Below, piece by piece: positions 8,017-14,660 of a stretch of DNA of 23,432 bases. Where the stretch lies: the NCBI GenBank assembly GCA_030612585.1, contig JAUWNP010000057.1, forward strand, positions 1 through 23,432. The letters are read 5' to 3'. Under the pieces are notes generated by a model. The model ran no database searches. It saw only the letters and a list, made by a program, of their open reading frames with translations, and was not told the origin of the DNA. Position numbers and translations under genes: made by a program. Position 1 is the first letter of the stretch. Every line of letters begins with the position of its first letter. The stretch is from Anaerolineae bacterium. GTDB lineage: Bacteria > Chloroflexota > Anaerolineae > B4-G1.

Positions 8017-9875
8017 CGCCTGAAGTATCTATGCAACCGACCGGGCGACAGTTGGATTTCCTGTGGGAGGAAATCAGCACCGGGAACAGCGTGCTCTTTG
8101 TCGGGGCGGGCGTCTCATCCGGGCGCTTTCCCCGCTGGCAACACCTCATCAATCACTTGCGCGACGAGTTCGGCATCACCAGCCAGGCCAGCGACGCTCT
8201 CGACATCCCTCAGTGGGTCGTCGAGGCCCACGGGCGTGCGGCGCTGGAGAGCCGGATGGTCGAGGTCTTCCGCGATCCATCCAAGGAACCGACGGAACTA
8301 CAACGGCTGCTGGCCTGCTACCCTTTCGATATCGTCTTCACCACCAACTTCGATCAACTGATGGAGCAGGCATTGCAGGCGCAGGCGCACCAAGTCAACG
8401 TGGTCATTGAGGACAGCCAGGTGGGGCGCATCCGCAAGGATGATCGCGTGACCCTGGTCAAGATGCACGGCTGTGTCTCCGCGCCCGACACCATCGTCGT
8501 CACCCGCGACGACTACGAGACGTATGCCCAGCACCATCCGGCCATCGTCACTTACCTGCAATCGTTGCTGGCGACGCGCACGTTTCTCTTCGTCGGCTTC
8601 AGCCTCACCGATCCCAACTTCCGCGCCATCTATAGCACCGTTCAGCACGTGCTGGGTGCTTACCGTCGCTTCGCCTTCGCTACGATGCTGAAGAGGGGTC
8701 ACAACCCCCACCTGTGGCGCTACTGGTATCGTAAACGGCTCATCCTCATCCCTCGCCAAGATAGCGACGCTGTGCGGGTCTTCTTAAACGCAGGGTTGCA
8801 GAAAGTAAACGCGCGGGTGGAACGACGCACCAATCTATACACTATGCTCTCCGCGCTGGAACAGGAAGGGAGCCGCGTCGGGCAAGCGATACGACAACTG
8901 GCCGAAGGTCTCCCCCACCTGGCGCAGGGAGTCCGTTTGCAGGATCAATCACCCGATTTCGGTGTCTCCTGGGAGGATTACACGGCCGAGGAACTGCGGC
9001 GCGTCTACGCGCTGCACAACTTCCTCACGTTGATGGCCCGCATCGGACTGACGGTCCCAGCGAGGCTCTGGTTGCGATTGGGTAACACGCTTTACGCACT
9101 GGAGAAGTGGCCGTTGGCCGTTGAAGCGTACCGCGCCGCGCGGCGTAGTTGGGATCAGGAGAGCGATAATATGCAGGAGCACCAGGTGCTCCACTACGCC
9201 CAGGGCAACCTGGCCCGCTGTTACATCGCCCTGGCCGACCGTCGTCGCAGTGAGGAGAGTCTGCAACTCGACGACCGGTTGGCCTCCGAGCAGGCGGAAT
9301 ATGACTGGGCCGAGGCACTGCTGCGTGAGATTATCCTTGAGCCACACGCCGCAGAACCGGCGCTGAATTGGGAATGGCTGGCGGTGCGCCCACCCGATCT
9401 GGAGGAGCACGCCTACGTGACTAATCGCTTGGCCGAGGCCGCTATCGCGCGGGGGCGGCTGGCACAGGCGATGGGACTGTTGCAGCAATCCATTGTATGG
9501 CAGGAGCAGGGGGTCGAGCCGATCTACAAAGTCCATCTGAGCGGGCCGCCGCTGGCCTACGCGCTCAACAACCTGGCCAAGAGTTACCGTCTACTGACCG
9601 AGATTCGTTGGGCGCAGGGGCAGTTCGAGGCGGCGCAGGAGTCTCTGAGACGGGCGTTGGCTTACTGTGCGTGGGCAGTCGAAGCGGACGCGGGCCTCCC
9701 CTTCCCCTACGGCCACGTCTGTGCGCTGCTCGGGCAAGCGCGGCGCTACCCGGGCGCCGACTGGGCCGCCGATCGCGCTCTCTGGCGGGCGCGCATTGAG
9801 ACACAGGCAGTCCATTCTGGCATGGTGTTAGATGTAGACCGGCTGCGGCAGGAATGGCCGGAGTTTTGGGAATAG
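8013..9875 (+). CDS. SIR2-like domain protein with C-terminal TPR-like repeats
   Basis: 620 residues from a GTG at 8013 that overlaps the ABC stop (GTGA), with GAGGA just upstream; an ATG at 8031 is an alternative. Residues 20-250 form a SIR2-like Rossmann domain: GAGVS (31-35), TTNFD (110-114), KMHG with His152, and FVGFSLTDPNF (193-203). The zinc ribbon of true deacetylases is not evident. SIR2-like domains of this kind act in bacterial immunity as NAD-consuming effectors (Thoeris ThsA, DSR proteins, SIR2-pAgo). The rest (about 330-600) is alpha-helical with TPR-like units, such as LRLGNTLYALEKWPLAVEAYRAA, QGNLARCYIALADRRRSEES and ALNNLAKSYRLLTEIRW, which usually sense a partner or trigger. 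It lies beside a toxin-antitoxin pair, consistent with a defence role, which is inferred and not shown. Confidence 0.85.
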   Translation: MTPEVSMQPTGRQLDFLWEEISTGNSVLFVGAGVSSGRFPRWQHLINHLRDEFGITSQASDALDIPQWVVEAHGRAALESRMVEVFRDPSKEPTELQRLLACYPFDIVFTTNFDQLMEQALQAQAHQVNVVIEDSQVGRIRKDDRVTLVKMHGCVSAPDTIVVTRDDYETYAQHHPAIVTYLQSLLATRTFLFVGFSLTDPNFRAIYSTVQHVLGAYRRFAFATMLKRGHNPHLWRYWYRKRLILIPRQDSDAVRVFLNAGLQKVNARVERRTNLYTMLSALEQEGSRVGQAIRQLAEGLPHLAQGVRLQDQSPDFGVSWEDYTAEELRRVYALHNFLTLMARIGLTVPARLWLRLGNTLYALEKWPLAVEAYRAARRSWDQESDNMQEHQVLHYAQGNLARCYIALADRRRSEESLQLDDRLASEQAEYDWAEALLREIILEPHAAEPALNWEWLAVRPPDLEEHAYVTNRLAEAAIARGRLAQAMGLLQQSIVWQEQGVEPIYKVHLSGPPLAYALNNLAKSYRLLTEIRWAQGQFEAAQESLRRALAYCAWAVEADAGLPFPYGHVCALLGQARRYPGADWAADRALWRARIETQAVHSGMVLDVDRLRQEWPEFWE

Positions 9876-9892
9876 CAGTCACCTCTTATCAC

Positions 9893-9921
9893 TTGACAGT
9901 TCCTACTTGTGCTGCTGTAAT
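9893..9921 (+). promoter_or_regulatory. Strong promoter of the RHH/PIN toxin-antitoxin pair, with a likely operator
   Basis: A perfect TTGACA (9893-9898), 17 bases and TGTAAT (9916-9921) lie upstream of the antitoxin ATG at 9957. The -10 is overlapped by an 11-base direct repeat, TGCTGCTGTAA (9910-9920) and TGCTGCTATGA (9921-9931). Ribbon-helix-helix antitoxins commonly bind repeated half-sites over their own promoter, so this is a reasonable autoregulatory operator. Confidence 0.75.
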
Positions 9922-9956
9922 GCTGCTATGACGGCTTATTAGAAGGAGACAGCGAG

Positions 9957-10277
9957 ATGAGCGTGGATGTCAAGCGCATCACAATTCGGGTTCCCCCGGC
10001 ATTGCACCGGCAACTGCACCAGACTGCTGCTGACCAGTCGGTCTCTCTCAACACGCTGGCGGTCAGGGCACTGGAGGTCTACATCGAGGGCGTCCCAGCA
10101 GACCAGGAACGACTGCCGCTGCGAGAACTCAGCGCCCTACTGGCCCCTGCCGCTGAAGCGGCCGAACTTACCGAAGAAGAACTGCTCCACCACGCCCGCC
10201 AGGTGCGCCGCCGCATCTGGCAGGAGCGGTACGAGAAGACTGTCCAGTCCTTTACCGCTCAGCAAGAGAGCCGGTGA
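9957..10277 (+). CDS. Ribbon-helix-helix antitoxin of a PIN toxin-antitoxin pair
   Basis: 106 residues. The N-terminal part (VKRITIRVPPALHRQLHQTAADQSVSLNTLAVRALEVYI, residues 5-43) is a ribbon-helix-helix DNA-binding domain: a short strand, then two helices with the SLNTLA turn. The C-terminal part (EEELLHHARQVRRRIWQERYEKT) is helical and charged and would wrap the toxin. AAGGAG at 9943-9948 precedes the ATG by eight bases. The stop overlaps the PIN gene start (GTGA at 10274-10277), the classic coupled arrangement in which the antitoxin is made first. Expected role: neutralise the downstream nuclease and repress the shared promoter. Confidence 0.85.
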   Translation: MSVDVKRITIRVPPALHRQLHQTAADQSVSLNTLAVRALEVYIEGVPADQERLPLRELSALLAPAAEAAELTEEELLHHARQVRRRIWQERYEKTVQSFTAQQESR

Positions 10278-10765
10278 ACCCCATACGTGTCTTCCCAGAC
10301 GCTGGTGTGCTGCTGGCGATGATTGTCTTTCCCCGCGACCGGGCCGGTTCACCCACTCTGGCTGGCGAGGTACTCCAACTCTACGAGGAGGGTGCTTTCG
10401 ATCTGGTCATCGGCCAGGCAGTAACTGATGAACTGGACGAGGTGCTGGATGAGCGGTTCCCGAGGCATCGGCCCAGGGCTGTGTCCCTGTTGATGCCTTT
10501 CGCCGAGCAGTTAGTTCGCTGGCCAACCCCGGCAGAAATCGTCACTGTCTTGCCTTTCTGTAGCGATCCCTCCGATGCCCCTATCTTCGCCTCGACCATC
10601 ATTGCTCAGCCGGACATTGTGCTATCTAACGACTTCCGGGCCTTCCACACTCCCCAGGCGAAAGCCTTTTGGAGAGAGCACGGCATCGCCGTCGAGAGCC
10701 TGTATGGGCTGCTATGTCTATTCGGCAGGCGGGAGCGGAGGGGAGGGACCGAGTCCACCGGTTGA
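10274..10765 (+). CDS. PIN-domain nuclease toxin (VapC-like) with a chimaeric C-terminus
   Basis: 163 residues from a GTG overlapping the antitoxin stop. PIN domains are Mg-dependent ribonucleases; the acidic residues fit the pattern: Asp in FPDAGVLL (near residue 9), Glu in VTDELDEVL (near 53), Asp in [13 protein letters not shown] (near 103) and Asp in LSNDFRAF (near 119). The domain ends about [11 protein letters not shown]. The remaining [12 protein letters not shown] runs out of frame into the ABC remnant, and its TGA is made from ABC-derived sequence (the TTGAGC encoding L-S of HRLST). The native stop may therefore have been lost when this block joined the ABC fragment. The core looks intact, so the toxin is probably functional. 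Confidence 0.85.
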   Translation: MNPIRVFPDAGVLLAMIVFPRDRAGSPTLAGEVLQLYEEGAFDLVIGQAVTDELDEVLDERFPRHRPRAVSLLMPFAEQLVRWPTPAEIVTVLPFCSDPSDAPIFASTIIAQPDIVLSNDFRAFHTPQAKAFWREHGIAVESLYGLLCLFGRRERRGGTESTG

Positions 10766-10920
10766 GCACGATCCGCGGCGCCGACAAGATCATCGCACTG
10801 GAGGAAGGGCGCATCCGTGAGGTGGGCGACCACCACGAGTTGCTGGCGCGGGGTGGGCTGTACAGCCAACTCTGCCAGCGGCAGTTTGAACTGGCGGTGA
10901 GCAGGACGGAGGAGGGATGA
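10756..10920 (+). pseudogene. Orphan 3' end of a second ABC transporter gene
   Basis: The frame reads [20 protein letters not shown] and continues to a TGA at 10918-10920. This equals the last 54 residues of the complete ABC gene upstream (from His528), about 80% identical, with the same H-loop and C-terminal helices. Walker A, signature and Walker B are all missing and there is no start of its own. Differences throughout show a diverged paralogue, not a recent copy, so the likely origin is a tandem second half-transporter whose 5' part was lost. Confidence 0.85.
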
Positions 10921-10934
10921 GGTCTAAAAAGCGC

Positions 10935-11036
10935 GACCGGCGACTTCATCGCCGGTCTACGGAATAACACCCCGTGAACGGGGCTAGCCGGATTGATCCG
11001 GCGCTGCGATATAGCCCGGACAGTTCATGTCCGGGC
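10935..11036. repeat. Array of four successive hairpins at a convergent junction
   Basis: Four perfect inverted repeats in 102 bases: GACCGGCGA-CTTCA-TCGCCGGTC (10935-10957), CCCCGT-GA-ACGGGG (10970-10983), GCCGGAT-TG-ATCCGGC (10987-11002) and GCCCGGACA-GTTCA-TGTCCGGGC (11014-11036). Stems differ in sequence, but the first and last share the size 9-5-9 and a loop ending in TTCA. It fills the gap between the ABC remnant (plus strand) and the membrane protein gene (minus strand). It could terminate transcription from both sides or be a composite of dispersed palindromic elements. Confidence 0.75.
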
Positions 11037-11063
11037 GCGTCTGTGCAAGAACGTCGCAGTGCC

Positions 11064-11552
11064 CTACTTTCCCCGCCAGACCTTGCGCGTGATGATGATA
11101 GTTAGGATGAGGCCACCGAACCAACCGATGATCGCCCCTGCCCAATCAACGGGGATTTCCATCTCTAGAATATAGAGGTCATAAAAAGGCACAACCTCGG
11201 GTAGCACCCAGGCCATCCCTAAGCCGACGCAGAGAGTAACCACTAGGCCGAGCAGCAATACAACTATGCCCCAGAACTGCCTTGGCTCAGGCTTGGTGGG
11301 AACAATCGTCTGTGCCACAGGCTGCGGGGTGGCTCCGAGAGCAGCACGACTGGGGGGCTGATCGGCCACCCAATCGGTGCCATCGTGGCGGTACCACTCC
11401 CCGGTCTCGTAGCCCACCATCCACCAGTTGCCCTCCTCGTCCTCCACCATCATTTCCCGCAGGTGGGCCTTGAACTGCACCTCAGTCAGGCGACCGGCGG
11501 TCAAATCCTGGCGCAGTTTTGCGACCACGCGTTCGACTTCGGCGAAGTTCAT
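11064..11552 (-). CDS. Small membrane protein with an N-terminal domain shared with its neighbour
   Basis: 162 residues from the ATG at 11552, which has GGGGGAG upstream and overlaps the preceding stop (ATGA). Residues 1-67 form a soluble domain: an amphipathic helix (FAEVERVVAKLRQDLTAGRLT) and a short Trp-rich segment ending in WWMVGYETGEWYRHDGTDWV. The same segment, nearly identical, opens the next protein upstream. A Pro/Thr-rich linker follows, then two transmembrane helices (FWGIVVLLLGLVVTLCVGLG and AGAIIGWFGGLILTIII) and a basic end (RKVWRGK). I do not recognise a function. Position at the end of the EACC1-caspase series suggests a membrane partner of that system, but this rests on context only. 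Confidence 0.7.
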   Translation of the reverse strand: MNFAEVERVVAKLRQDLTAGRLTEVQFKAHLREMMVEDEEGNWWMVGYETGEWYRHDGTDWVADQPPSRAALGATPQPVAQTIVPTKPEPRQFWGIVVLLLGLVVTLCVGLGMAWVLPEVVPFYDLYILEMEIPVDWAGAIIGWFGGLILTIIITRKVWRGK

Positions 11553-12319
11553 TGTGCTCCCCCTGAGTGATGATCCCGCCAGTACAGCCCCCACCGCCGT
11601 ACCGGCCCGACCAGCCAGCGCGCCAAGAGAGGTATTAGAAGAACATTGATCGGCAGTACTGCGACCACCCAGAGACCAAAGTTCTCCCGGAAACTTACAT
11701 ATCCCGCCAACGAGCCAGCCGTCGCGGCAACCAGCGCACATATCACGCCCATCACAGCAGCGATCCTCAGTGTGGCTTTCCAGTCTTGCGCATCCTTCAC
11801 CATCAATCCGGGCAAGACCCCCAGCGTGAACCCGCAGAGAGCGAAGGCCCACGGGTTGCCGTACGCCGCTGACTGGTTTACCAAAAGTTCGCCCAAGACC
11901 CGTCCTCCCAACACACCAGCGAAGCTTCCTGGCCACGGGCCGAACAATATGCCGAGTAAGGAAGGAACGAAGACAAATAGCAAAAACGGGAAATCCTTGT
12001 TGATCTCGATAACGACCCCATTTCCCAGGCCAAAGAGAGCGGCCCCCAGCAGGGCCAGCCCCAGTTCAAGATAGAAGTTGAGACGGGAGACAGACCGCCG
12101 TGCAGGCAGAGTGCGAGCAGGAGGTTGGTCAGGTACCCACTCGGTGCCATCGTGACGATGCCACTGCCCTGTTTCGTAGCCCACCATCCACCAGTTGCCC
12201 TCTTCATCCTGCACCATCAGTTCCCGCATCCGTGCCTTGCACTCGTCCTTAGTCAGGCGGCCGGCGGCCAAGTCCTGGCGCAGTTTGGCGACCTCTCGTT
12301 CGACTTCGGCAAAGTCCAT
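11549..12319 (-). CDS. Polytopic membrane protein with shared N-terminal domain, ECF-S-like membrane part
   Basis: 256 residues; GGAGGTG precedes the ATG at 12319. Residues 1-67 are the same helix-plus-WWMVGYETG domain found in the following gene, so the two arose by duplication of this part. From about residue 75 there are some six hydrophobic helices (LELGLALLGAALFGLG, FLLFVFVPSLLGILFG, SFAGVLGGRVLGELLV, WAFALCGFTLGVLPGLMV, IAAVMGVICALVAATAG, LWVVAVLPINVLLIPLLA). Their order, with FGPWPGSFAGVLGG and NPWAFALCGFTLGVLPGL, resembles substrate-binding S components of ECF vitamin transporters. That likeness is by eye and needs a profile search. The start lies 20 bases after the caspase stop, so it is probably in the same operon. 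Confidence 0.7.
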   Translation of the reverse strand: MDFAEVEREVAKLRQDLAAGRLTKDECKARMRELMVQDEEGNWWMVGYETGQWHRHDGTEWVPDQPPARTLPARRSVSRLNFYLELGLALLGAALFGLGNGVVIEINKDFPFLLFVFVPSLLGILFGPWPGSFAGVLGGRVLGELLVNQSAAYGNPWAFALCGFTLGVLPGLMVKDAQDWKATLRIAAVMGVICALVAATAGSLAGYVSFRENFGLWVVAVLPINVLLIPLLARWLVGPVRRWGLYWRDHHSGGAQ

Positions 12320-12339
12320 TGTGCACCTCCGGCTGATCT

Positions 12340-13386
12340 CTATTCCTCCGGTAGCCGACTTGGCCGTGGACGTTCAGGCTTCGGACGCCGGTCTTCTTCG
12401 GGGAGCGTACTGGGACGTGGGCCGGATAGCGGGCGCGCCGTCGCCCGGCCCATCGCGGCGATCAATTTGCGCAGTCGCGCCACCTGCTCGGCCGCGTCCC
12501 GGTAGCCGGGTCGCTCGGCCTCCAGTTGCTCGAAGCAACGCAGCGCCTTCTCCCATTGGCCGGCGGTGAGCGCGCCGATGCCCTCGGCATACTGCGCGGC
12601 CAGCCGGGCCTCCTCCTCCGCCGGTTCCCGCTTCCCCAAACGGCTGCGGGCGATGACGATGTCCCCCTGCAGGTCGAAGGTCCACTTGCCGGGGGTCTGC
12701 TTGGGCGTTTCACCCGTCACCCGCTCGTAAACGTAGTCGTAGAGTTCGTCGAGCGAGATCCAACCATCGCCACCCAGGTCGGCCTCGCCGGTCTCCAGTC
12801 CGCGCACCAGGCGGTGGGTGAAAACGGAGCGGCTGCCCACGCCGATGACCTCGTCCCCCTGGAAGGCGTACTGGGTCGCGTTGGAGGCGGTCAGTACCAC
12901 CCGGCCCCGTCCCTCGAAGCGGTCGCGGATGTCCACGCTCTCGCCTCCCTTGGCGACCATCCCCCGCGCAAAGGCCCCACTGTGGCAGCAATCGAGGATC
13001 AGCACCTGGCGGCGGGAGCGGCTGGCGGTCATCGTCTCGTTGACGAAGGTGGCCGGCACCGCCGTGGCGCGGAGCAGCCCGCGCTCGGTGTCGGTGGTCG
13101 CCAGGTAGAGCCGCCCGTCGTCGTCCTTGACGCCGTGACCGGAGAAGTAGAGCAGCAGCAGGTCGTTCCGCTTGCGGCCAGTGAAGAAGGCCTCGATCTC
13201 GCGGCGCACCTCGTGGGAGGGGCGGTTGATCAGTTTCTTGACCTCGAAACCGCCGATGGTGGCATCGGCCAGCACGCGCGCCAGGTCGGCGGCGTCCTGA
13301 CCGGGTGCGACCAACTGTTGCAGTGTCTTATCGCTGAAATGGCTGCTGGCGACGACCAACGCCAGCCGTCGGCCTTCTGGGGTCAT
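12340..13386 (-). CDS. Caspase-like peptidase (C14 family, bacterial metacaspase type)
   Basis: 348 residues. The caspase fold occupies about 1-245: RRLALVVASSHFSD opens it, the catalytic His84 is in YFSGHG and the nucleophile Cys134 in LDCCHSG. GGDGWISLDELYDYV (205-219) looks like an EF-hand-type calcium loop or the conserved post-catalytic segment. Residues 255-312 form a TPR-like helical unit (YAEGIGALTAGQWEKALRCF), and the tail is proline-rich with two copies of PRPS-x-LPEE. Caspase homologues in bacteria act as effectors of conflict and cell-death systems. The start at 13386 follows AAGGAGG by about ten bases. The EACC1-like gene precedes it by 57 bases, a pairing described for predicted NTP-dependent conflict systems, although no NTPase gene is visible here. 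Confidence 0.9.
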   Translation of the reverse strand: MTPEGRRLALVVASSHFSDKTLQQLVAPGQDAADLARVLADATIGGFEVKKLINRPSHEVRREIEAFFTGRKRNDLLLLYFSGHGVKDDDGRLYLATTDTERGLLRATAVPATFVNETMTASRSRRQVLILDCCHSGAFARGMVAKGGESVDIRDRFEGRGRVVLTASNATQYAFQGDEVIGVGSRSVFTHRLVRGLETGEADLGGDGWISLDELYDYVYERVTGETPKQTPGKWTFDLQGDIVIARSRLGKREPAEEEARLAAQYAEGIGALTAGQWEKALRCFEQLEAERPGYRDAAEQVARLRKLIAAMGRATARPLSGPRPSTLPEEDRRPKPERPRPSRLPEE

Positions 13387-13410
13387 GCCGAACTACCCTC
13401 CTTGGGGAAT

Positions 13411-13443
13411 CCTTGCGAAGGTTTGAGAGTAACCTTCGCAAGG
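13411..13443. repeat. Perfect 13-bp hairpin between the EACC1-like and caspase genes
   Basis: CCTTGCGAAGGTT (13411-13423), a 7-base loop and AACCTTCGCAAGG (13431-13443). It abuts the EACC1 stop codon (13444-13446) and lies 25 bases upstream of the caspase start. No T-run follows on the minus strand, so it more likely moderates read-through or mRNA stability than acts as a full terminator. It may also be a dispersed palindrome. Confidence 0.8.
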
Positions 13444-13839
13444 TCAACTGGCCTGTCGCAGCGTGCCCATGATTGCGTTGACGAAGCGGGTCATCTCCTC
13501 GAGCGAGGTCTCGGCCGGGGAGTACGCCAGTTCAACCTCCCTGTCGCCGGCCCTGGCCTTGAGGGTGACTGTGCGCCCCTCGCGGCGCAGCGCCCAGGAC
13601 TTCAGCAACTCGATCAGGCCGGTGAACACCCCGGCGGAGGCCAGGGCGACGACGAGGCTGCCGATGGTGATGGGGCCTCCTTTGGCTCCCGGCGGCAACG
13701 TGATGCCCGGGGCCAGCCCGACCGTTTCGACGTCCAGTTCGTCAATCTCGTCGCGCAGTTGCCGGGTGAGGCGGTCCAGTTCCACGTCGTCCACTTCGCC
13801 CCGAAGGGAGATGGTCAGGTCAAGCAGTTGTTCGCGCAT
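13444..13839 (-). CDS. EACC1-like protein (effector-associated constant component)
   Basis: 131 residues from the ATG at 13839 (AGGAG upstream); a longer TTG start at 13890 is less likely. The layout matches the EACC1 family: an N-terminal strand region (LLDLTISLRGEVDDVELDRL), a central glycine/alanine-rich hydrophobic helix (ITIGSLVVALASAGVFTGL) followed by LLKSWALRREG, and C-terminal strands (RTVTLKARAGDREVEL). EACC1 is the constant adaptor next to variable effectors, often caspase or trypsin-like proteases, in predicted conflict systems described by comparative genomics. Its place just upstream of a caspase gene agrees with that. The assignment is by recognised pattern and context, not by a search; its molecular role in the family is itself poorly known. 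Confidence 0.75.
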   Translation of the reverse strand: MREQLLDLTISLRGEVDDVELDRLTRQLRDEIDELDVETVGLAPGITLPPGAKGGPITIGSLVVALASAGVFTGLIELLKSWALRREGRTVTLKARAGDREVELAYSPAETSLEEMTRFVNAIMGTLRQAS

Positions 13840-13904
13840 GGGTTTTCTTCTCCTGCTGGCAGTGAGGCGAGACTTTTTTGGAACCGGCAATTGACATAAT
13901 CACG

Positions 13905-14195
13905 TCAGGAAGCCATCATTTCGTACTGCTGTAGCCTTTCCTGCACCCACAAATTGACCAGCGTGCCTATAGATACCCCCTCGCGTTCTTGCACCTTGCG
14001 CATCAACGCATCCAGCGTATCGGAAAGGGTTATAATGTATTCATGGGTTGGATAGGCGACTACTTCACACTCAACTGGAGTCAGATATTCTGCGTAGTCT
14101 GTCACATTGTGAGTATCCCAGAACTCGGCTAGACCCTCAAACGTCTCAAACTCTTCAGGCAACGGGTCTCGGGTTTGGCTATTTTTTCCTTCCAT
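13905..14195 (-). CDS. CopG/BrnA-type antitoxin
   Basis: 96 residues. The N-terminal EEFETFEGLAEFWDTHNVTDYAEYL matches the motif found in CopG-type antitoxins of BrnT-like toxins (F..EEEAEFWDTH...DY). The C-terminal GVSIGTLVNLWVQERLQQY is the helical end of a ribbon-helix-helix domain (usual form: YQTLINLWL.EKL). AGGAG lies ten bases upstream of the ATG at 14195. The gene starts inside the toxin gene (17-base overlap), so toxin precedes antitoxin, as in BrnTA. Expected role: bind and neutralise the toxin and repress the shared promoter at 14552-14581. The EACC1-like gene follows after 65 bases on the same strand. Confidence 0.8.
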   Translation of the reverse strand: MEGKNSQTRDPLPEEFETFEGLAEFWDTHNVTDYAEYLTPVECEVVAYPTHEYIITLSDTLDALMRKVQEREGVSIGTLVNLWVQERLQQYEMMAS

Positions 14196-14466
14196 ATCGT
14201 CTACGCTCCTTGGGTATCATATCTCTGGCTGTGATAATCAACGCATGATGGTCCAGTTTGTAGATAAAGATGATGGTTAGATATCGTCCTGCATCCGTTT
14301 GTCCAAATGCAACGTACACATCTTCACCCTTGTGATGACCTTTCTCCATTCGTTCCACGCGGGGCCGGTTCGCGAATGCCTCTTGAACTTCTTCTATGGT
14401 CACTTGATGCTTCCACCATAGTTTCTCCACCACTTCTTCGCGCCAGATGTAACCTCTGATTCTCAT
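14179..14466 (-). CDS. BrnT-type ribonuclease toxin
   Basis: 95 residues. BrnT toxins are small RelE-like ribonucleases. The match is seen in EKLWWKHQVTIEEVQEAFAN (family form: N..KHGVSFEEA..VF), in DVYVAFGQTDAGRYLTIIFIY and in the C-terminal ALIITARDMIPKERRRY (family form: RIISAR.A...ERR.Y). The initiation site has only GAGG about ten bases upstream, so translation may be weak, which suits a toxin. It is the first gene after the TTGACA/TATACT promoter, about 80 bases downstream. Confidence 0.85.
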   Translation of the reverse strand: MRIRGYIWREEVVEKLWWKHQVTIEEVQEAFANRPRVERMEKGHHKGEDVYVAFGQTDAGRYLTIIFIYKLDHHALIITARDMIPKERRRYGRKK

Positions 14467-14551
14467 TGGAGTTCGCCTCTGTTCTGTGGCGTAGATACCG
14501 GGTCAGAGTGCACGCCCCCGTTGTCGTTGTGTATCCCTCGCCGCTGCACCC

Positions 14552-14581
14552 AGTATACAACAAAAAGGGCGGGCCTGTCAA
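14552..14581 (-). promoter_or_regulatory. Strong promoter upstream of the BrnT toxin gene
   Basis: On the minus strand a perfect TTGACA (14581-14576), 18 bases and TATACT (14557-14552). The -10 overlaps the palindrome GTATAC. It is the only good promoter I see upstream of the six minus-strand genes down to 11064, whose gaps are all 65 bases or less, so it may drive the whole series. Confidence 0.75.
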
Positions 14582-14584
14582 GCG

Positions 14585-14660
14585 TACATTCGTGATTCGT
14601 ACATTCGTGATTCGCACATTCGTACATTCGTACATTCGTAATTCGCACATTCGCTCATTC
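14585..14660. repeat. Tandem array of 7- and 8-base units after cinA
   Basis: Ten units on the plus strand alternate between 8-mers (TACATTCG, CACATTCG) and 7-mers (TGATTCG, TAATTCG), ending in CTCATTC. The array starts four bases upstream of the BrnT promoter -35 and overlaps the cinA stop codon (14655-14657). No unit resembles those of the other arrays in the window, but the size and position are the same. Confidence 0.8.

Noticed and set aside
10669..10755. Functional small gene starting at 10669 and including the ABC fragment
   Set aside because: The first 29 codons overlap the PIN gene in another frame and the rest lacks every ATPase motif except the H-loop, so it is treated as a remnant.
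8013..10765. Insertion sequence or integron between the ABC copies
   Set aside because: There is no transposase or integrase frame, and no terminal inverted repeats at the borders.
10935..11036. tRNA or other known structured RNA
   Set aside because: The stems are consecutive hairpins, not a cloverleaf; no T-loop or anticodon arm is seen.
13840..13890. Longer EACC1-like protein from a TTG
   Set aside because: The extension is basic and low in complexity (KKSRLTASRRRK), and the ATG at 13839 has its own AGGAG.
12526..13899. Long plus-strand open frame (457 codons) opposite the caspase and EACC1 genes
   Set aside because: It is the complement of two well-supported genes in GC-rich DNA; it has low-complexity composition and no domain motif.
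14585..14660. CRISPR array
   Set aside because: Units are 7-8 bases with no spacers, and no cas gene is present.
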